A stretch of 64,000 bases of DNA, from assembly GCF_009765365.1 (NCBI RefSeq), contig NZ_VTOM01000006.1, forward strand, positions 62,001-126,000, given 5' to 3'. Each line of letters starts with the position of its first letter. Position 1 is the first letter of the stretch. The translations under genes were made by a program, and so were the position numbers. Positions 32,535 through 40,519 of the stretch are shown one piece after another. Under the pieces are notes generated by a model. The model ran no database searches, was not told where the DNA came from, and worked only from the letters and a program-made list of their open reading frames with translations. This DNA comes from Antarcticirhabdus aurantiaca. Its GTDB lineage: Bacteria > Pseudomonadota > Alphaproteobacteria > Rhizobiales > Rhizobiaceae.

Positions 32535-32804
32535 ATGATTCAACAGGATTTCGACGAGGCCGTGCGCCGTCGCGCCTATGAGATCTGGATGCGCGAAGGC
32601 TGCCCGAGCGGTCGCGAGCACGTGCATTGGGCGCAGGCGGCCGCGGAGATCGAGAGCGAGGTGGTGACGGCGCAAGCGGCGCCCGAGCCCGAGCCCGAGC
32701 CGCTCGTCGTCGCGCAGCCCTGGCAGAGCGGCGCCTTCACCGGCCGGGCCGAGATCGAGCGGCTGCGCCGCGCCCTGTGGGAGCCGCAGCCCTTCGCGGC
32801 CTGA
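32535..32804 (+). CDS. DUF2934 domain protein
   Basis: 89 aa. The DUF2934 core is near the N-terminus: RRRAYEIWMREGCPSGREHVHWAQAAAEIE, a short helical motif widespread in Rhizobiales. A Glu-Pro repeat (PEPEPEPL) links it to a C-terminal helix. Function unknown. It is followed by a strong terminator that also serves the convergent RND operon. Confidence 0.85.
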   Translation: MIQQDFDEAVRRRAYEIWMREGCPSGREHVHWAQAAAEIESEVVTAQAAPEPEPEPLVVAQPWQSGAFTGRAEIERLRRALWEPQPFAA

Positions 32805-32828
32805 GACGCCGAACACCGCGACAGTTAA

Positions 32829-32865
32829 GAAAACGGGCGGATGCGTTGCGCATCCGCCCGTTTTC
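32829..32865. terminator. bidirectional intrinsic terminator
   Basis: A perfect 17-base stem (32829-32845/32849-32865) with a 3-base loop. The stem's outer A/T pairs give TTTT on both strands, so it can end the DUF2934 gene on plus and the RND operon on minus. This is the strongest terminator in the window. Confidence 0.9.
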
Positions 32866-32886
32866 GTTCGTCGCGTCGACCGCGCT

Positions 32887-35800
32887 TTACTCGGCCGCGG
32901 GGCGCAGGTCGGCGTTGCCGCGGGCGTCGTCCTCGCGCTGCTCGTCCGCCAGGCGGTTGCGGTACTCGGTCACGCGCTTCCAGCTCGCCCGCATGTCGTT
33001 CTCGCCCGCGGGCAGCGCCGCGACGGCCGGCAGCCCGTGCCCGCCGGCCGTGACGGGCGCTGCGTGCGTCAGGTCCTCGGAGGCGTTGGGCTTCAGGGCC
33101 CAGCGGAAGAGGCGCCCGACGATGCGGCTCAGATCGTCCATGATCGTGTAGACGGACGGGATGAAGACGAGGCTGAGGACGGTGGAGACGAGGAGGCCGC
33201 CGATCACCGCGATCGCCATCGGCGCGCGGAACTCGCCGCCCTCGCCCGTCGCCATCGCCGCCGGCACCATGCCCGCGGCCATCGCGAGCGTCGTCATGAT
33301 GATCGGCCGGGCGCGCTTGCGGCCCGCGTCGATGATCGCCTCGCGCTGGCTCATCCCGTGCTTCTCCTGCTCCACGGCGAAGTCGACCAGCATGATCGAG
33401 TTCTTCGTCACGATGCCCATCAGCATCAGGATGCCGATGACCACGGGCATGGAGATCGCCGTGTTGGTCAGGAGCAGCGCGCCGACGACGCCGCCGGCCG
33501 AGAAGGGCAGCGCGGCGAGGATGGTGATCGGCAGGAAGACCGAGCCGAAGAGGAGGATCAGAACCACGAGCACCATCATGATGCCGGCGCCCATGGCCGA
33601 GGCGAAGCCGGAAAAGACCTCGGCCTGGATCTCGGCGTCGCCGACCTGCTGGAGGCGCACGCCGGGCGGCATGGTCCGAACGGCCTCGGAGGCCATGATG
33701 CGGTCGGTGCCCTCGCCGATCTCGTGGCCCGGTGCCATGGAGGAGCCGACCTTGACGAGGCGCTCGCGGTCGTAGCGGTCGATCGTCGAGGGCCCCTGGC
33801 CGAAGTCGATCGCCGCCACGGCGTCGAGCGGCACCGTGCCGCCGGCGCCCGTCGCCACGCGCAGGTTCGAGATCACGGCGAGGTCGCGCCGCTCGTCTTC
33901 GGCCAGCTGCACGCGGATCGGCACCTGGCGCTCGCCGGCGTTGAACTTGGCGAGGTTCGCCCCGACGTCGCCGATGGTGGCGACCCGCACGGTCTCGGAA
34001 ATGGCGCTCGGCGCGATGCCGAGATCCGCCGCCTCGTCGAGGCGCGGGCGGATGCGGATCTCCGGCCGGGCGAAGGAGGCCATGGCGCTCGGGTTCACGA
34101 AGACCGGGTCGCGCCGCATCTCGGCCTCGAGCGCCGCCGCGGCCTCGGACACCGCCTCGCCGTCTTCGCCGAGGATGCCGACCGACAGCTCGCGCTCGCC
34201 GCGCTCGTTGACGTAGAAGGAGCGCAGATCCGGGATCGCCGCGAGCCTGTCGGCGATCACCGGCTCCAGCTCGGCTTGCGAGCGGGTGCGCTCGAACTTG
34301 CGGGTGAGCGCCACGGTCATCGCGGCGCGACGCACCTCCAGGGTGCCCGTCGGGCTCGATCCGCCGATGATCAGGACGGAGCGGACTTCGGGCAGCTCCT
34401 TGATGCTCGCCGCGGCCTTGTCGGTGATGGCCTGCGTTTCGGCCAGCGTCGCGCCGGGCGGCAGCTCCAGCGACACCACGATGCGCGAGGCGTCCTCCTT
34501 CGGGATGAAGCCGGTCGGCAGGTACTGGATCGAGTGGATCGCGAGGGCGAAGAGGCCGATGCCGACCGCCAGCGTCAGCCAGCGGACCTTCACCGTGATG
34601 GCAAGGAAGCCGGTATAGGCCCGCATCAGGAGGCCGTCGCGATGCTCCTCGCGGTGCGGCCGGTTGAGGAAGGCGAGGAGCACCACCATCACCGCGGCGC
34701 CGATCAGGATGTCGCGCGAGAGCGCGCCCGCGCTTTCCCAGGAGACCGGCGGCAGGTGCACCGCGAGCGGCTGCAGCGCCACCGCCGCACCGATGCCGCG
34801 GGCGGCGGCCTCCGGCAGGGCGGCGAGCGCGAACAGCGCGCCGGCGCAGAGGCCCGCGAGCGGACCGAGGATCAGAAGATAGCGCGCGAAGAGGCGGGAG
34901 AAGCCCGGCCCTTCGCGGCGCAGCGGCCGGAAGAAGTAGGCCGCGAGCATCGGCGTGATGAGGCGCGCGACGAGCAGCGAGAAGAACACCGCCACCGCGA
35001 CGGTCAGGCCGAACTGCTTGAAGTACTGGCCGGCAACGCCGCCCATGAACGAGACGGGCGCGAAGACCGCCATGATCGTCGCGGTGATGGCGATCACGGC
35101 GAGGCCGATCTCGTCGGCCGCCTCGACGGACGCGCGATAGGGCGTCTTCCCCATCTCCATGTGCCGCTCGATGTTCTCGATCTCGACGATGGCGTCGTCG
35201 ACGAGGATACCGGTGACGAGGGTGATGGCGAGGAGGCTGACGAGGTTCAGCGAGAAGCCGAGCATGCTCATCGCCCAAAAGGTGGGGATGGCGGCGAGCG
35301 GCAGGGTGATGGCCGCGACGATCGTCGCGCGCCAGTCGCGCAGGAACAGGAGCACCACGACCACGGCGAGGAAGGCGCCCTCCCCGAGCGTCTCCATGGC
35401 CGATTCGAAGTTGCCGTAGGTGTAGGTGACGCTGTCGTCGATGCGGCTGAAGCGGACCTCGGAATAGGCCGCGCCGAGTTCGGTCACCTTGGCGGCGACG
35501 ACTTCGGACACGTCGGTGTCGCTGGCGCCCTTGGCGCGGTAGATCGAGAAGGCGACGATCGGCTGGCCGTCGAGCCGGGCGAAGGAGCGCGGCTCCTCCC
35601 AGGAATCGGCGACGGTGCCGAGCTCGTCGAGGCGCACCTCGCGCCCGCCCGGCAGCGACAGCCTCGTCGAGGCGAGGCCCGTGACCGTCTGGGCCGAGGA
35701 CAGGGTGCGGATCGCCTGCTCCTGGCCGCCGAACTCGGCCCGGCCGCCGGAAAGATCGACGTTGGTCGCGCGCAGCTGCGCGTTGACGTCCGCGGCCGTC

Positions 35801-36399
35801 ACTCCCAGCGCGGCGAGGCGGTCGGGATCGAGGCGGACCTGGATCTCGCGCTCGACGCCCCCCATGCGCTCGACGCGCCCGACGCCCTTCAGGCTCTGGA
35901 GCGCGCGCACCACCGTGTCGTCGACGAACCAGGAGAGCTCCTCGGGCGTCATGCCCGGCGAGGAGGCGGCGTAGGTGACGATCGACTGGTTCTCGACGTC
36001 GATGCGCTGGACGATCGGCTCGTCGATCGTGCGCGGCAGGTCGGAGCGGATCTTTGCGATCGCGTCCTTCACGTCGTTGACGGCGCGGTCGGTCTCGATC
36101 TCCAGGCGGAACTCGGCCGCCGTCACCGACTGGCCGTCGGTGATCGTCGAGGTGATGTGCTTGATGCCGGACACGCCGGCGATGGCGTCCTCGACCTTCT
36201 TGGTGATCTGCGTTTCGAGCTCGGACGGGGCCGCACCCGACTCCGTCACCGTGACCGAGACCACGGGCACGTCGATATTGGGAAACCGCGTGATCGGCAG
36301 GTTCATGAAGCTGATGACGCCCAGCGCCATCAGCACCACGAACAGGAGGATGGGCGGAACCGGGTTGCGGATCGCCCAGCCGGAAATGTTCCAGTTCAT
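32887..36399 (-). CDS. RND multidrug efflux permease (HAE1/AcrB family) with membrane insertion
   Basis: 1170 aa, longer than the usual 1030-1050. N-terminal NWNISGWAIRNPVPP helix 1, the porter domain, the TM4 motif DDAIVEIENIERH and MPMVIGIL-type TM10 region (here MPVVIGILMLMGIVTKN) show a proton-driven exporter. Between TM6 (ending near residue 492) and FIPKED (631) there are 138 residues where AcrB has about 64; the surplus holds two extra hydrophobic helices (about 505-530 and 564-578). A 75-residue soluble tail ends the protein. Overlaps the adaptor gene (ATGA). No outer-membrane channel gene is present. Confidence 0.94.
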   Translation of the reverse strand: MNWNISGWAIRNPVPPILLFVVLMALGVISFMNLPITRFPNIDVPVVSVTVTESGAAPSELETQITKKVEDAIAGVSGIKHITSTITDGQSVTAAEFRLEIETDRAVNDVKDAIAKIRSDLPRTIDEPIVQRIDVENQSIVTYAASSPGMTPEELSWFVDDTVVRALQSLKGVGRVERMGGVEREIQVRLDPDRLAALGVTAADVNAQLRATNVDLSGGRAEFGGQEQAIRTLSSAQTVTGLASTRLSLPGGREVRLDELGTVADSWEEPRSFARLDGQPIVAFSIYRAKGASDTDVSEVVAAKVTELGAAYSEVRFSRIDDSVTYTYGNFESAMETLGEGAFLAVVVVLLFLRDWRATIVAAITLPLAAIPTFWAMSMLGFSLNLVSLLAITLVTGILVDDAIVEIENIERHMEMGKTPYRASVEAADEIGLAVIAITATIMAVFAPVSFMGGVAGQYFKQFGLTVAVAVFFSLLVARLITPMLAAYFFRPLRREGPGFSRLFARYLLILGPLAGLCAGALFALAALPEAAARGIGAAVALQPLAVHLPPVSWESAGALSRDILIGAAVMVVLLAFLNRPHREEHRDGLLMRAYTGFLAITVKVRWLTLAVGIGLFALAIHSIQYLPTGFIPKEDASRIVVSLELPPGATLAETQAITDKAAASIKELPEVRSVLIIGGSSPTGTLEVRRAAMTVALTRKFERTRSQAELEPVIADRLAAIPDLRSFYVNERGERELSVGILGEDGEAVSEAAAALEAEMRRDPVFVNPSAMASFARPEIRIRPRLDEAADLGIAPSAISETVRVATIGDVGANLAKFNAGERQVPIRVQLAEDERRDLAVISNLRVATGAGGTVPLDAVAAIDFGQGPSTIDRYDRERLVKVGSSMAPGHEIGEGTDRIMASEAVRTMPPGVRLQQVGDAEIQAEVFSGFASAMGAGIMMVLVVLILLFGSVFLPITILAALPFSAGGVVGALLLTNTAISMPVVIGILMLMGIVTKNSIMLVDFAVEQEKHGMSQREAIIDAGRKRARPIIMTTLAMAAGMVPAAMATGEGGEFRAPMAIAVIGGLLVSTVLSLVFIPSVYTIMDDLSRIVGRLFRWALKPNASEDLTHAAPVTAGGHGLPAVAALPAGENDMRASWKRVTEYRNRLADEQREDDARGNADLRPAAE

Positions 36400-37604
36400 C
36401 GGGCGGCCTCCGCCGTCACAGTCGCGGCGTCCGCCTCGATCGGCCGGACGCGGTCGCCCTCGCGCACGAAGGTGCCGGCTCGGGCGACGACGCTCTCGTT
36501 CTCGGCGACGCCCTCGCGGATCTCGACGCGCGCCTCGTCGGCGAGCCCGAGCGTCACCGCCCGCGTCTCGACGACGTCGTTCGTCACCACCTGCACGGTG
36601 GTGCCGCGCTCGTTGGTGACGACAGCCGTGCGCGGCACGAGGATGCCCTGCGCGCTCGCCGTCTCGACGACGCCGCGGGCGAAGGCGCCGACGCGAAGCG
36701 TGTCCGAGGCCGGCAGCGCCACGCGCACCCGGCCGAGCCGCGTCGCCTGGTCGACGCGGGGCGAGACGAGCCGCACGGTTCCCTGCACCGGCTGGCCGCC
36801 GGCCGGGGTCACCGTCACGGGCTGCCCCTTGGCGAGGGCGCCGAGCACGGTCTCGCTGACGTCGGCGTCGAGCTCGATCTCGCCGTCGCGGGCGATCTCG
36901 AACAGTGCCCCGCCCGCCACGGACGCGATCTGACCGAGCCGCGCCTGGCGCTGCAGCACGAGGCCGGCGGTGGGCGCCTTGATCTCGGTCTTGGAGAGCT
37001 GAAGCTCCAGCTCGCGCCGCTCGGCCTCGGCCGCCGCCTTGTCGGCCTCGGCGAGCGCGATGCCCTGGCGGGCCGACACGAGGCGCGCGCGTGTCGCGGC
37101 GGCGCCCGACACGCGCTGGTCGAGGATCTCCTGGCCGACGATCCCCTTGCCCGAAAGGGCCTGCGTGCGCTTCAGCGCCGCTTCCGCCTCGACGGCGGCC
37201 GACTCGGCCTCGGCCACCTGCGCCTCTGCCTGAGCGATGCCCGCCTCGGCGCGGGCGATCTGCGAGTCGGACCGGGCGAGGTTGACCTCGATCGTGTCGG
37301 CGGCGAGCCGCGCCAGGACTTGGCCCGCCTCGACCCGGTCGCCCTCGTCGGCGAGCAGGGCCTCGACGCGCAGGCCCTCGACGTCGGCGCCGACGCTCAC
37401 CGTCTCGCGCGGGGTCAGCGTGCCGGTGACGCTGGCGCGCTGGGCGATCGGCGCGGCCGTCGCGCGCACCACGGTGATCGCGGGCGCGGCGATCGGGGCC
37501 GGCGGCGGGTCCCCCTCCCCTTCGCCGGCGGCGATGGCGGGCGGAGCGAGGACGACGAGCGCCAGGGCGAGAGCCGAGGCACGAGAAAGACGGCGCTGCG
37601 GCAT
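36396..37604 (-). CDS. RND periplasmic adaptor (membrane fusion protein)
   Basis: 402 aa with a signal peptide (ALALALVVLAPPAIA). The lipoyl halves are VSVGADVEGLRVEALLADEGDRVEAGQVLARL and IKAPTAGLVLQRQARLGQIA; between them lies an Ala/Glu-rich coiled coil. A beta-barrel and membrane-proximal domain follow. The start codon (ATG at 37604, or GTG at 37607) overlaps the tetR stop as TGATG. It lacks an obvious lipobox, so it is probably a soluble periplasmic adaptor. Confidence 0.93.
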   Translation of the reverse strand: MPQRRLSRASALALALVVLAPPAIAAGEGEGDPPPAPIAAPAITVVRATAAPIAQRASVTGTLTPRETVSVGADVEGLRVEALLADEGDRVEAGQVLARLAADTIEVNLARSDSQIARAEAGIAQAEAQVAEAESAAVEAEAALKRTQALSGKGIVGQEILDQRVSGAAATRARLVSARQGIALAEADKAAAEAERRELELQLSKTEIKAPTAGLVLQRQARLGQIASVAGGALFEIARDGEIELDADVSETVLGALAKGQPVTVTPAGGQPVQGTVRLVSPRVDQATRLGRVRVALPASDTLRVGAFARGVVETASAQGILVPRTAVVTNERGTTVQVVTNDVVETRAVTLGLADEARVEIREGVAENESVVARAGTFVREGDRVRPIEADAATVTAEAAR

Positions 37605-38257
37605 CACGGGCGCTCCTTGCCCACGAGGGCGGAGAGCATCCGCCTGAGATAGGGTTCGACGGAATCGAGCTCGATGTCGCGCTCGATCTGGAGGCGCATC
37701 ATCAAGCCGTCACCGATGGCGAAGAGAAGGGTCAGGATGACATCGATCTCGGCGTCCTGGCGCAGCTCGCCCTGCGCCTGCGCCTGCTCCAGGGCGGTGT
37801 GCAGCGCGAGCCGCACGCCCTTCTGGATCTCGTAGAAGCGGGCGCCGACCGTGGTGTTGCGCAGCGATTCCGAGCAGATCTCGACGAGAAGGCCGCCCGT
37901 CTCGGAATCGCGGGCCGCGCGCAGATAGTCCATCGCGACGGTCGTCATGCGGTCGACGAGGTCGCCCTCGCCGAAGAGCGCGGCCATGCAGGCGCCGGCC
38001 GCCACCTGCTCCTCTTCCGCGATCGCCTCGATGATGGCGTCTTTGGAGGGGAAGTAGCGGTAGACCGCGCCCGGGCTCATCTGAGCCTCGGCGCAGACCT
38101 GGTGCATCGAGGCGCCATGGAAGCCCGAGCGGGTGAAGGCCCGGCGGGCGGCCGCCAGGATCTGCTGGCGCCGTCGGTCCGCGGGAGCGAGCTCGTCGGA
38201 AGGAATCGATGACAGGGACAAGGCGGAAGCCGATTGAGAACGAACACTCGTTCGCAT
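37604..38257 (-). CDS. TetR-family regulator of the RND operon
   Basis: 217 aa. The DNA-binding domain reads RRQQILAAARRAFTRSGFHGASMHQVCAEAQMSPGAVYRYFPSKDAI; the C-terminal ligand domain ends GDGLMMRLQIERD and resembles the AcrR/TetR_C_6 type. It leads the operon, followed directly by the adaptor and pump genes, so autoregulation together with the pump is likely. The start is uncertain: ATGs at 38275 and 38257 lie at or upstream of an inverted repeat (38241-38254), and a TTG at codon 13 is possible. Confidence 0.9.
   Translation of the reverse strand: MRTSVRSQSASALSLSSIPSDELAPADRRRQQILAAARRAFTRSGFHGASMHQVCAEAQMSPGAVYRYFPSKDAIIEAIAEEEQVAAGACMAALFGEGDLVDRMTTVAMDYLRAARDSETGGLLVEICSESLRNTTVGARFYEIQKGVRLALHTALEQAQAQGELRQDAEIDVILTLLFAIGDGLMMRLQIERDIELDSVEPYLRRMLSALVGKERP
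38241..38254. promoter_or_regulatory. inverted repeat CGAAC-N4-GTTCG, candidate TetR operator
   Basis: Perfect 5-base arms around ACTC, in a sequence resembling TetR operators of RND pumps (GAACGAACACTCGTTC). It overlaps the first codons of tetR if translation starts at 38257. Confidence 0.55.
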
Positions 38258-38515
38258 ATCGTAGCAAGCCGTCATTGTCGAGTCCGCCTTGACGCATGGG
38301 TGAGAGTCGGGGCCGTCGGCTCGCACTCTCCGGAGGTAGGATGGCCGAGCCGGATTGAGGAAGCCTTGCACGAGCGCGAAACGGGCGCTGGCGCCGTGGC
38401 CGGACGGGGGATCGGTCTGGCCCGGGCATCTCCCCGTCACCTCATCGAGCCGTGATCCGCCGCCTCTTGCAATCTCCGGCTTGGGAACCAATTCCCAGGC
38501 ATCGGGAGTACCATC

Positions 38516-38836
38516 ATGAACATGCAGGTCATCGAACCGGGTGCGCGGCGGGAGCGGCGCGGCACCGGACCGGAGAAGGACGTCGTCGAGATCGAGCGGG
38601 CCGCGCGCGAAGCGGTGGCCCGCGCCTGGGCCGCCGGCTCGTTCCTGATCGTTCGCGACACGGCGCGCCGGATCTCCGGCGCGGACCGGGACGAGAGCCG
38701 CGAGGAACTGTCGGACGTGGCGGCGCGCATCCTCATCGAGGAATGCGCGCGCACGGGCGTGTCGATGATGTTCGACGCGCGCGAGGCGGCCGAGCGGTTG
38801 AAGCGCGACGGCACGGGCGCGGTTCTGGCCCTTTAG
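38516..38836 (+). CDS. hypothetical protein
   Basis: 106 aa; I do not recognise the family. Predicted all-helical and charged: EKDVVEIERAAREAVARAWAAGSF, ADRDESREELSDVAARILIEECARTGV and DAREAAERLKRDG. No signal peptide or membrane segment. The ATG at 38516 has GGGAG 7 bases upstream. A small dyad GGGAA-CCAA-TTCCC (38483-38496) precedes it. The stop lies inside a 12-base tandem repeat. The surrounding genes are small stress-type genes. Confidence 0.7.
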   Translation: MNMQVIEPGARRERRGTGPEKDVVEIERAAREAVARAWAAGSFLIVRDTARRISGADRDESREELSDVAARILIEECARTGVSMMFDAREAAERLKRDGTGAVLAL

Positions 38837-38856
38837 GGTCGCGGTTAGGGTCGCGG
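38833..38856 (+). repeat. 12-base direct tandem repeat
   Basis: Two exact adjacent copies of TTAGGGTCGCGG (38833-38844 and 38845-38856). The first copy contains the TAG stop of the preceding gene. Confidence 0.8.
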
Positions 38857-38930
38857 GCGGCCCGCAGAACAATCTTAGGTCTCGTCGGCGTATGGGTTGA
38901 GCCTCACTACCCTCGCGGATTGGACCTGCC

Positions 38931-39326
38931 ATGCTGACGAGGATCAAGACCTGGGCGCGGGCGCTGAAGCGGGACGTCGTCGCGCTGTGGATCGCCGCCC
39001 GCGATCCCCGCACGCCCTGGCGGGCCAAGCTCGCCGCGGGCGCCGTCGCGGCCTATGCCCTGAGCCCGATCGACCTCATCCCCGACTTCATCCCGATTCT
39101 CGGCTATCTCGACGAGATCATCCTCCTGCCGCTGGCCATCGCGCTGATCGTGCGGATGATCCCGCCAGACCTGATGCGGGAGTACCGCGCCGCCGCAGCC
39201 GCGCGGGATCGCCCCGCCAGCCGGGCCGGCATGATCGCGATCGTCCTGATCTGGATGGCTCTCGCCGCCGCGCTCGCCTGGTGGCTGTGGCCGGCCGTCG
39301 CTTCCCCGCTGGAACCGGTCTCGTGA
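38931..39326 (+). CDS. DUF1232 (YkvA-type) membrane protein
   Basis: 131 aa with the DUF1232 signature: RDPRTPWRAKLAAGAVAAYALSPIDLIPDFIPILGYLDEIILLPL. Two or three hydrophobic segments, the last at VLIWMALAAALAWWLW. The role of the family is not established. A second DUF1232 gene of a different length is at 58503-58913. A bidirectional terminator separates it from the convergent ferritin-like gene. Confidence 0.9.
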   Translation: MLTRIKTWARALKRDVVALWIAARDPRTPWRAKLAAGAVAAYALSPIDLIPDFIPILGYLDEIILLPLAIALIVRMIPPDLMREYRAAAAARDRPASRAGMIAIVLIWMALAAALAWWLWPAVASPLEPVS

Positions 39327-39329
39327 AAA

Positions 39330-39356
39330 GGCCCGCCCGGCAGAGCCGGGCGGGCC
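39330..39356. terminator. bidirectional terminator hairpin
   Basis: Perfect 12-base stem (39330-39341/39345-39356) with a 3-base loop, flanked by AAAA on the left (TTTT on minus) and GTTCTGT on the right. It lies between the convergent DUF1232 and YciE-like genes, and the minus direction has the better T tract. Confidence 0.8.
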
Positions 39357-39380
39357 GTTCTGTCGCGTCGGAAGCAGGGA

Positions 39381-39920
39381 TCAGTGGGCGCCGGCGCGCG
39401 CACCGTTCTTGGTCTTGCCGCCGGTCTGCTCGGCCGCGCCCGCCGCGGGAATGCTTTCGGCGATGCGGGTGAGAAGCTCGTCGGTCTTCTTCTCCTCGGC
39501 CAGCGTTTCCTCGATCAGGGACGCGGCCTCGTCGTAGCCGAGCTTGGCGGCCCAGCTCTTCAAGAGGCCGTAGCGGGCGATCTCGTAGTGCTCCATCGCC
39601 TGCGCGCAGCCGATCAGCACGTCGTCGGCGGCCTCGGTGGAGCCGAAGTCCTCGAGGTCTTCCTCCATCTCGGCGGTCAGACCCTGCATCGCCTCGCAGG
39701 TCTTGGCGCGCGGCGCCTTGCCGATGATCTCGAACACCTTTTCCAGGCGCTGGACCTGGGTGGCGCTTTCCTCGGCATGGGTCTCGAAGGCGTCCTTCAG
39801 CTCGGCGGACTGCGCTGCCTTGGCCGACTTCTTCTGCGCGCGCACGGACTGCTTCTCCGCGTAGTAGACGTCCTTGAGGGTCTCGTAGAAGGCGTCTGCG
39901 AGCGTCTTTTCCTTGGCCAT
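39381..39920 (-). CDS. YciE/DUF892 ferritin-like protein
   Basis: 179 aa from the ATG at 39920; the frame extends to 39980 without a better start. The DUF892 pattern is clear: TLADAFYETLKDVYYAEKQ, FETHAEESATQVQRLEKVFE, CEAMQGL and AMEHYEIARYGLLKSWAAKLGYDEAASLIEETLAEEKKTDELLT. The Glu and His residues in the helices fit a di-iron four-helix bundle. The family is linked to general stress responses. Followed by a lysine-containing tail. Confidence 0.92.
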   Translation of the reverse strand: MAKEKTLADAFYETLKDVYYAEKQSVRAQKKSAKAAQSAELKDAFETHAEESATQVQRLEKVFEIIGKAPRAKTCEAMQGLTAEMEEDLEDFGSTEAADDVLIGCAQAMEHYEIARYGLLKSWAAKLGYDEAASLIEETLAEEKKTDELLTRIAESIPAAGAAEQTGGKTKNGARAGAH

Positions 39921-40048
39921 TCTTGTCGCTCCTCGGGCGTTTGGCGAACCGGCCGTTGCCGGCCCGCGATGCTTCATCAAGACGGGCGGCCTGTGGGCTG
40001 TTCCTGGCCGGCCCGTTCTTGTTCGCGTGGACGGCTAGAGGTGCAACC

Positions 40049-40288
40049 TCAGCGGCGCTTCAGCGGCTCGATGCGCCCGCTGCTGTCCTCGGGCTGCGCG
40101 CCGGCCTCGGCGTCGGCCTGCACGTCGGCGGCCGCCGTCTGGTGGAGATCGGGATCGGGCGAGCGGGGATCGGCCCGGATCTCGGTGTCGGAGGGGCTCG
40201 CCGCCATCGCGTCGGGGCGCACGCGCTCGCTTTCGGGCGCGGTCGGCGACTGGTCCAGCCGGCGGGTGGTTCCTGATCCACGATCCAT
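40049..40288 (-). CDS. small disordered hypothetical protein
   Basis: 79 aa from the ATG at 40288, with AAGGAGA 6 bases upstream. Rich in Asp, Pro, Ala and Ser with no hydrophobic core (SPSDTEIRADPRSPDPDLHQ), ending RIEPLKRR. Likely intrinsically disordered. No family recognised. Longer in-frame versions lack a ribosome-binding site. Confidence 0.6.
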   Translation of the reverse strand: MDRGSGTTRRLDQSPTAPESERVRPDAMAASPSDTEIRADPRSPDPDLHQTAAADVQADAEAGAQPEDSSGRIEPLKRR

Positions 40289-40519
40289 GACTCGTCTCCT
40301 TGTCGGGGGTTTCCTTACGAAAGCATCGCCCGAAGCCGATCGTTCCAACGACGGCGGACGGGCAACCGCGCGACCTTGAGGAACAAGACCACCAGTATTT
40401 GTACGTAAAAGGCCTTGATCCACTCGTTTCGCCGGGCCGAGCCACGGCGTTCGTCAGCCTTGGGTAATGTCATCATGGCCAATTAACTTCGTTCCCGAGG
40501 AAACTCCGATCGGCCCCCG
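40289..40519. promoter_or_regulatory. divergent region with two GGAAC elements
   Basis: Between the small disordered protein gene (minus) and the globin-coupled transducer (plus) there is a GGAAC on minus (40346-40342) and another on plus (40380-40384). GGAAC is the -35 box of the alphaproteobacterial general stress sigma factor EcfG; the downstream GTT/CGTT box is only poorly matched (GCTT 17 bases on for the minus copy). Suggestive at best. Confidence 0.3.

Noticed and set aside
33037-36933. 1298-codon open frame on plus, antisense to the RND pump and adaptor genes
   Set aside because: Composition is a GC-rich shadow full of Arg, Asp, Gly and His; the minus-strand pump and adaptor are unmistakable.
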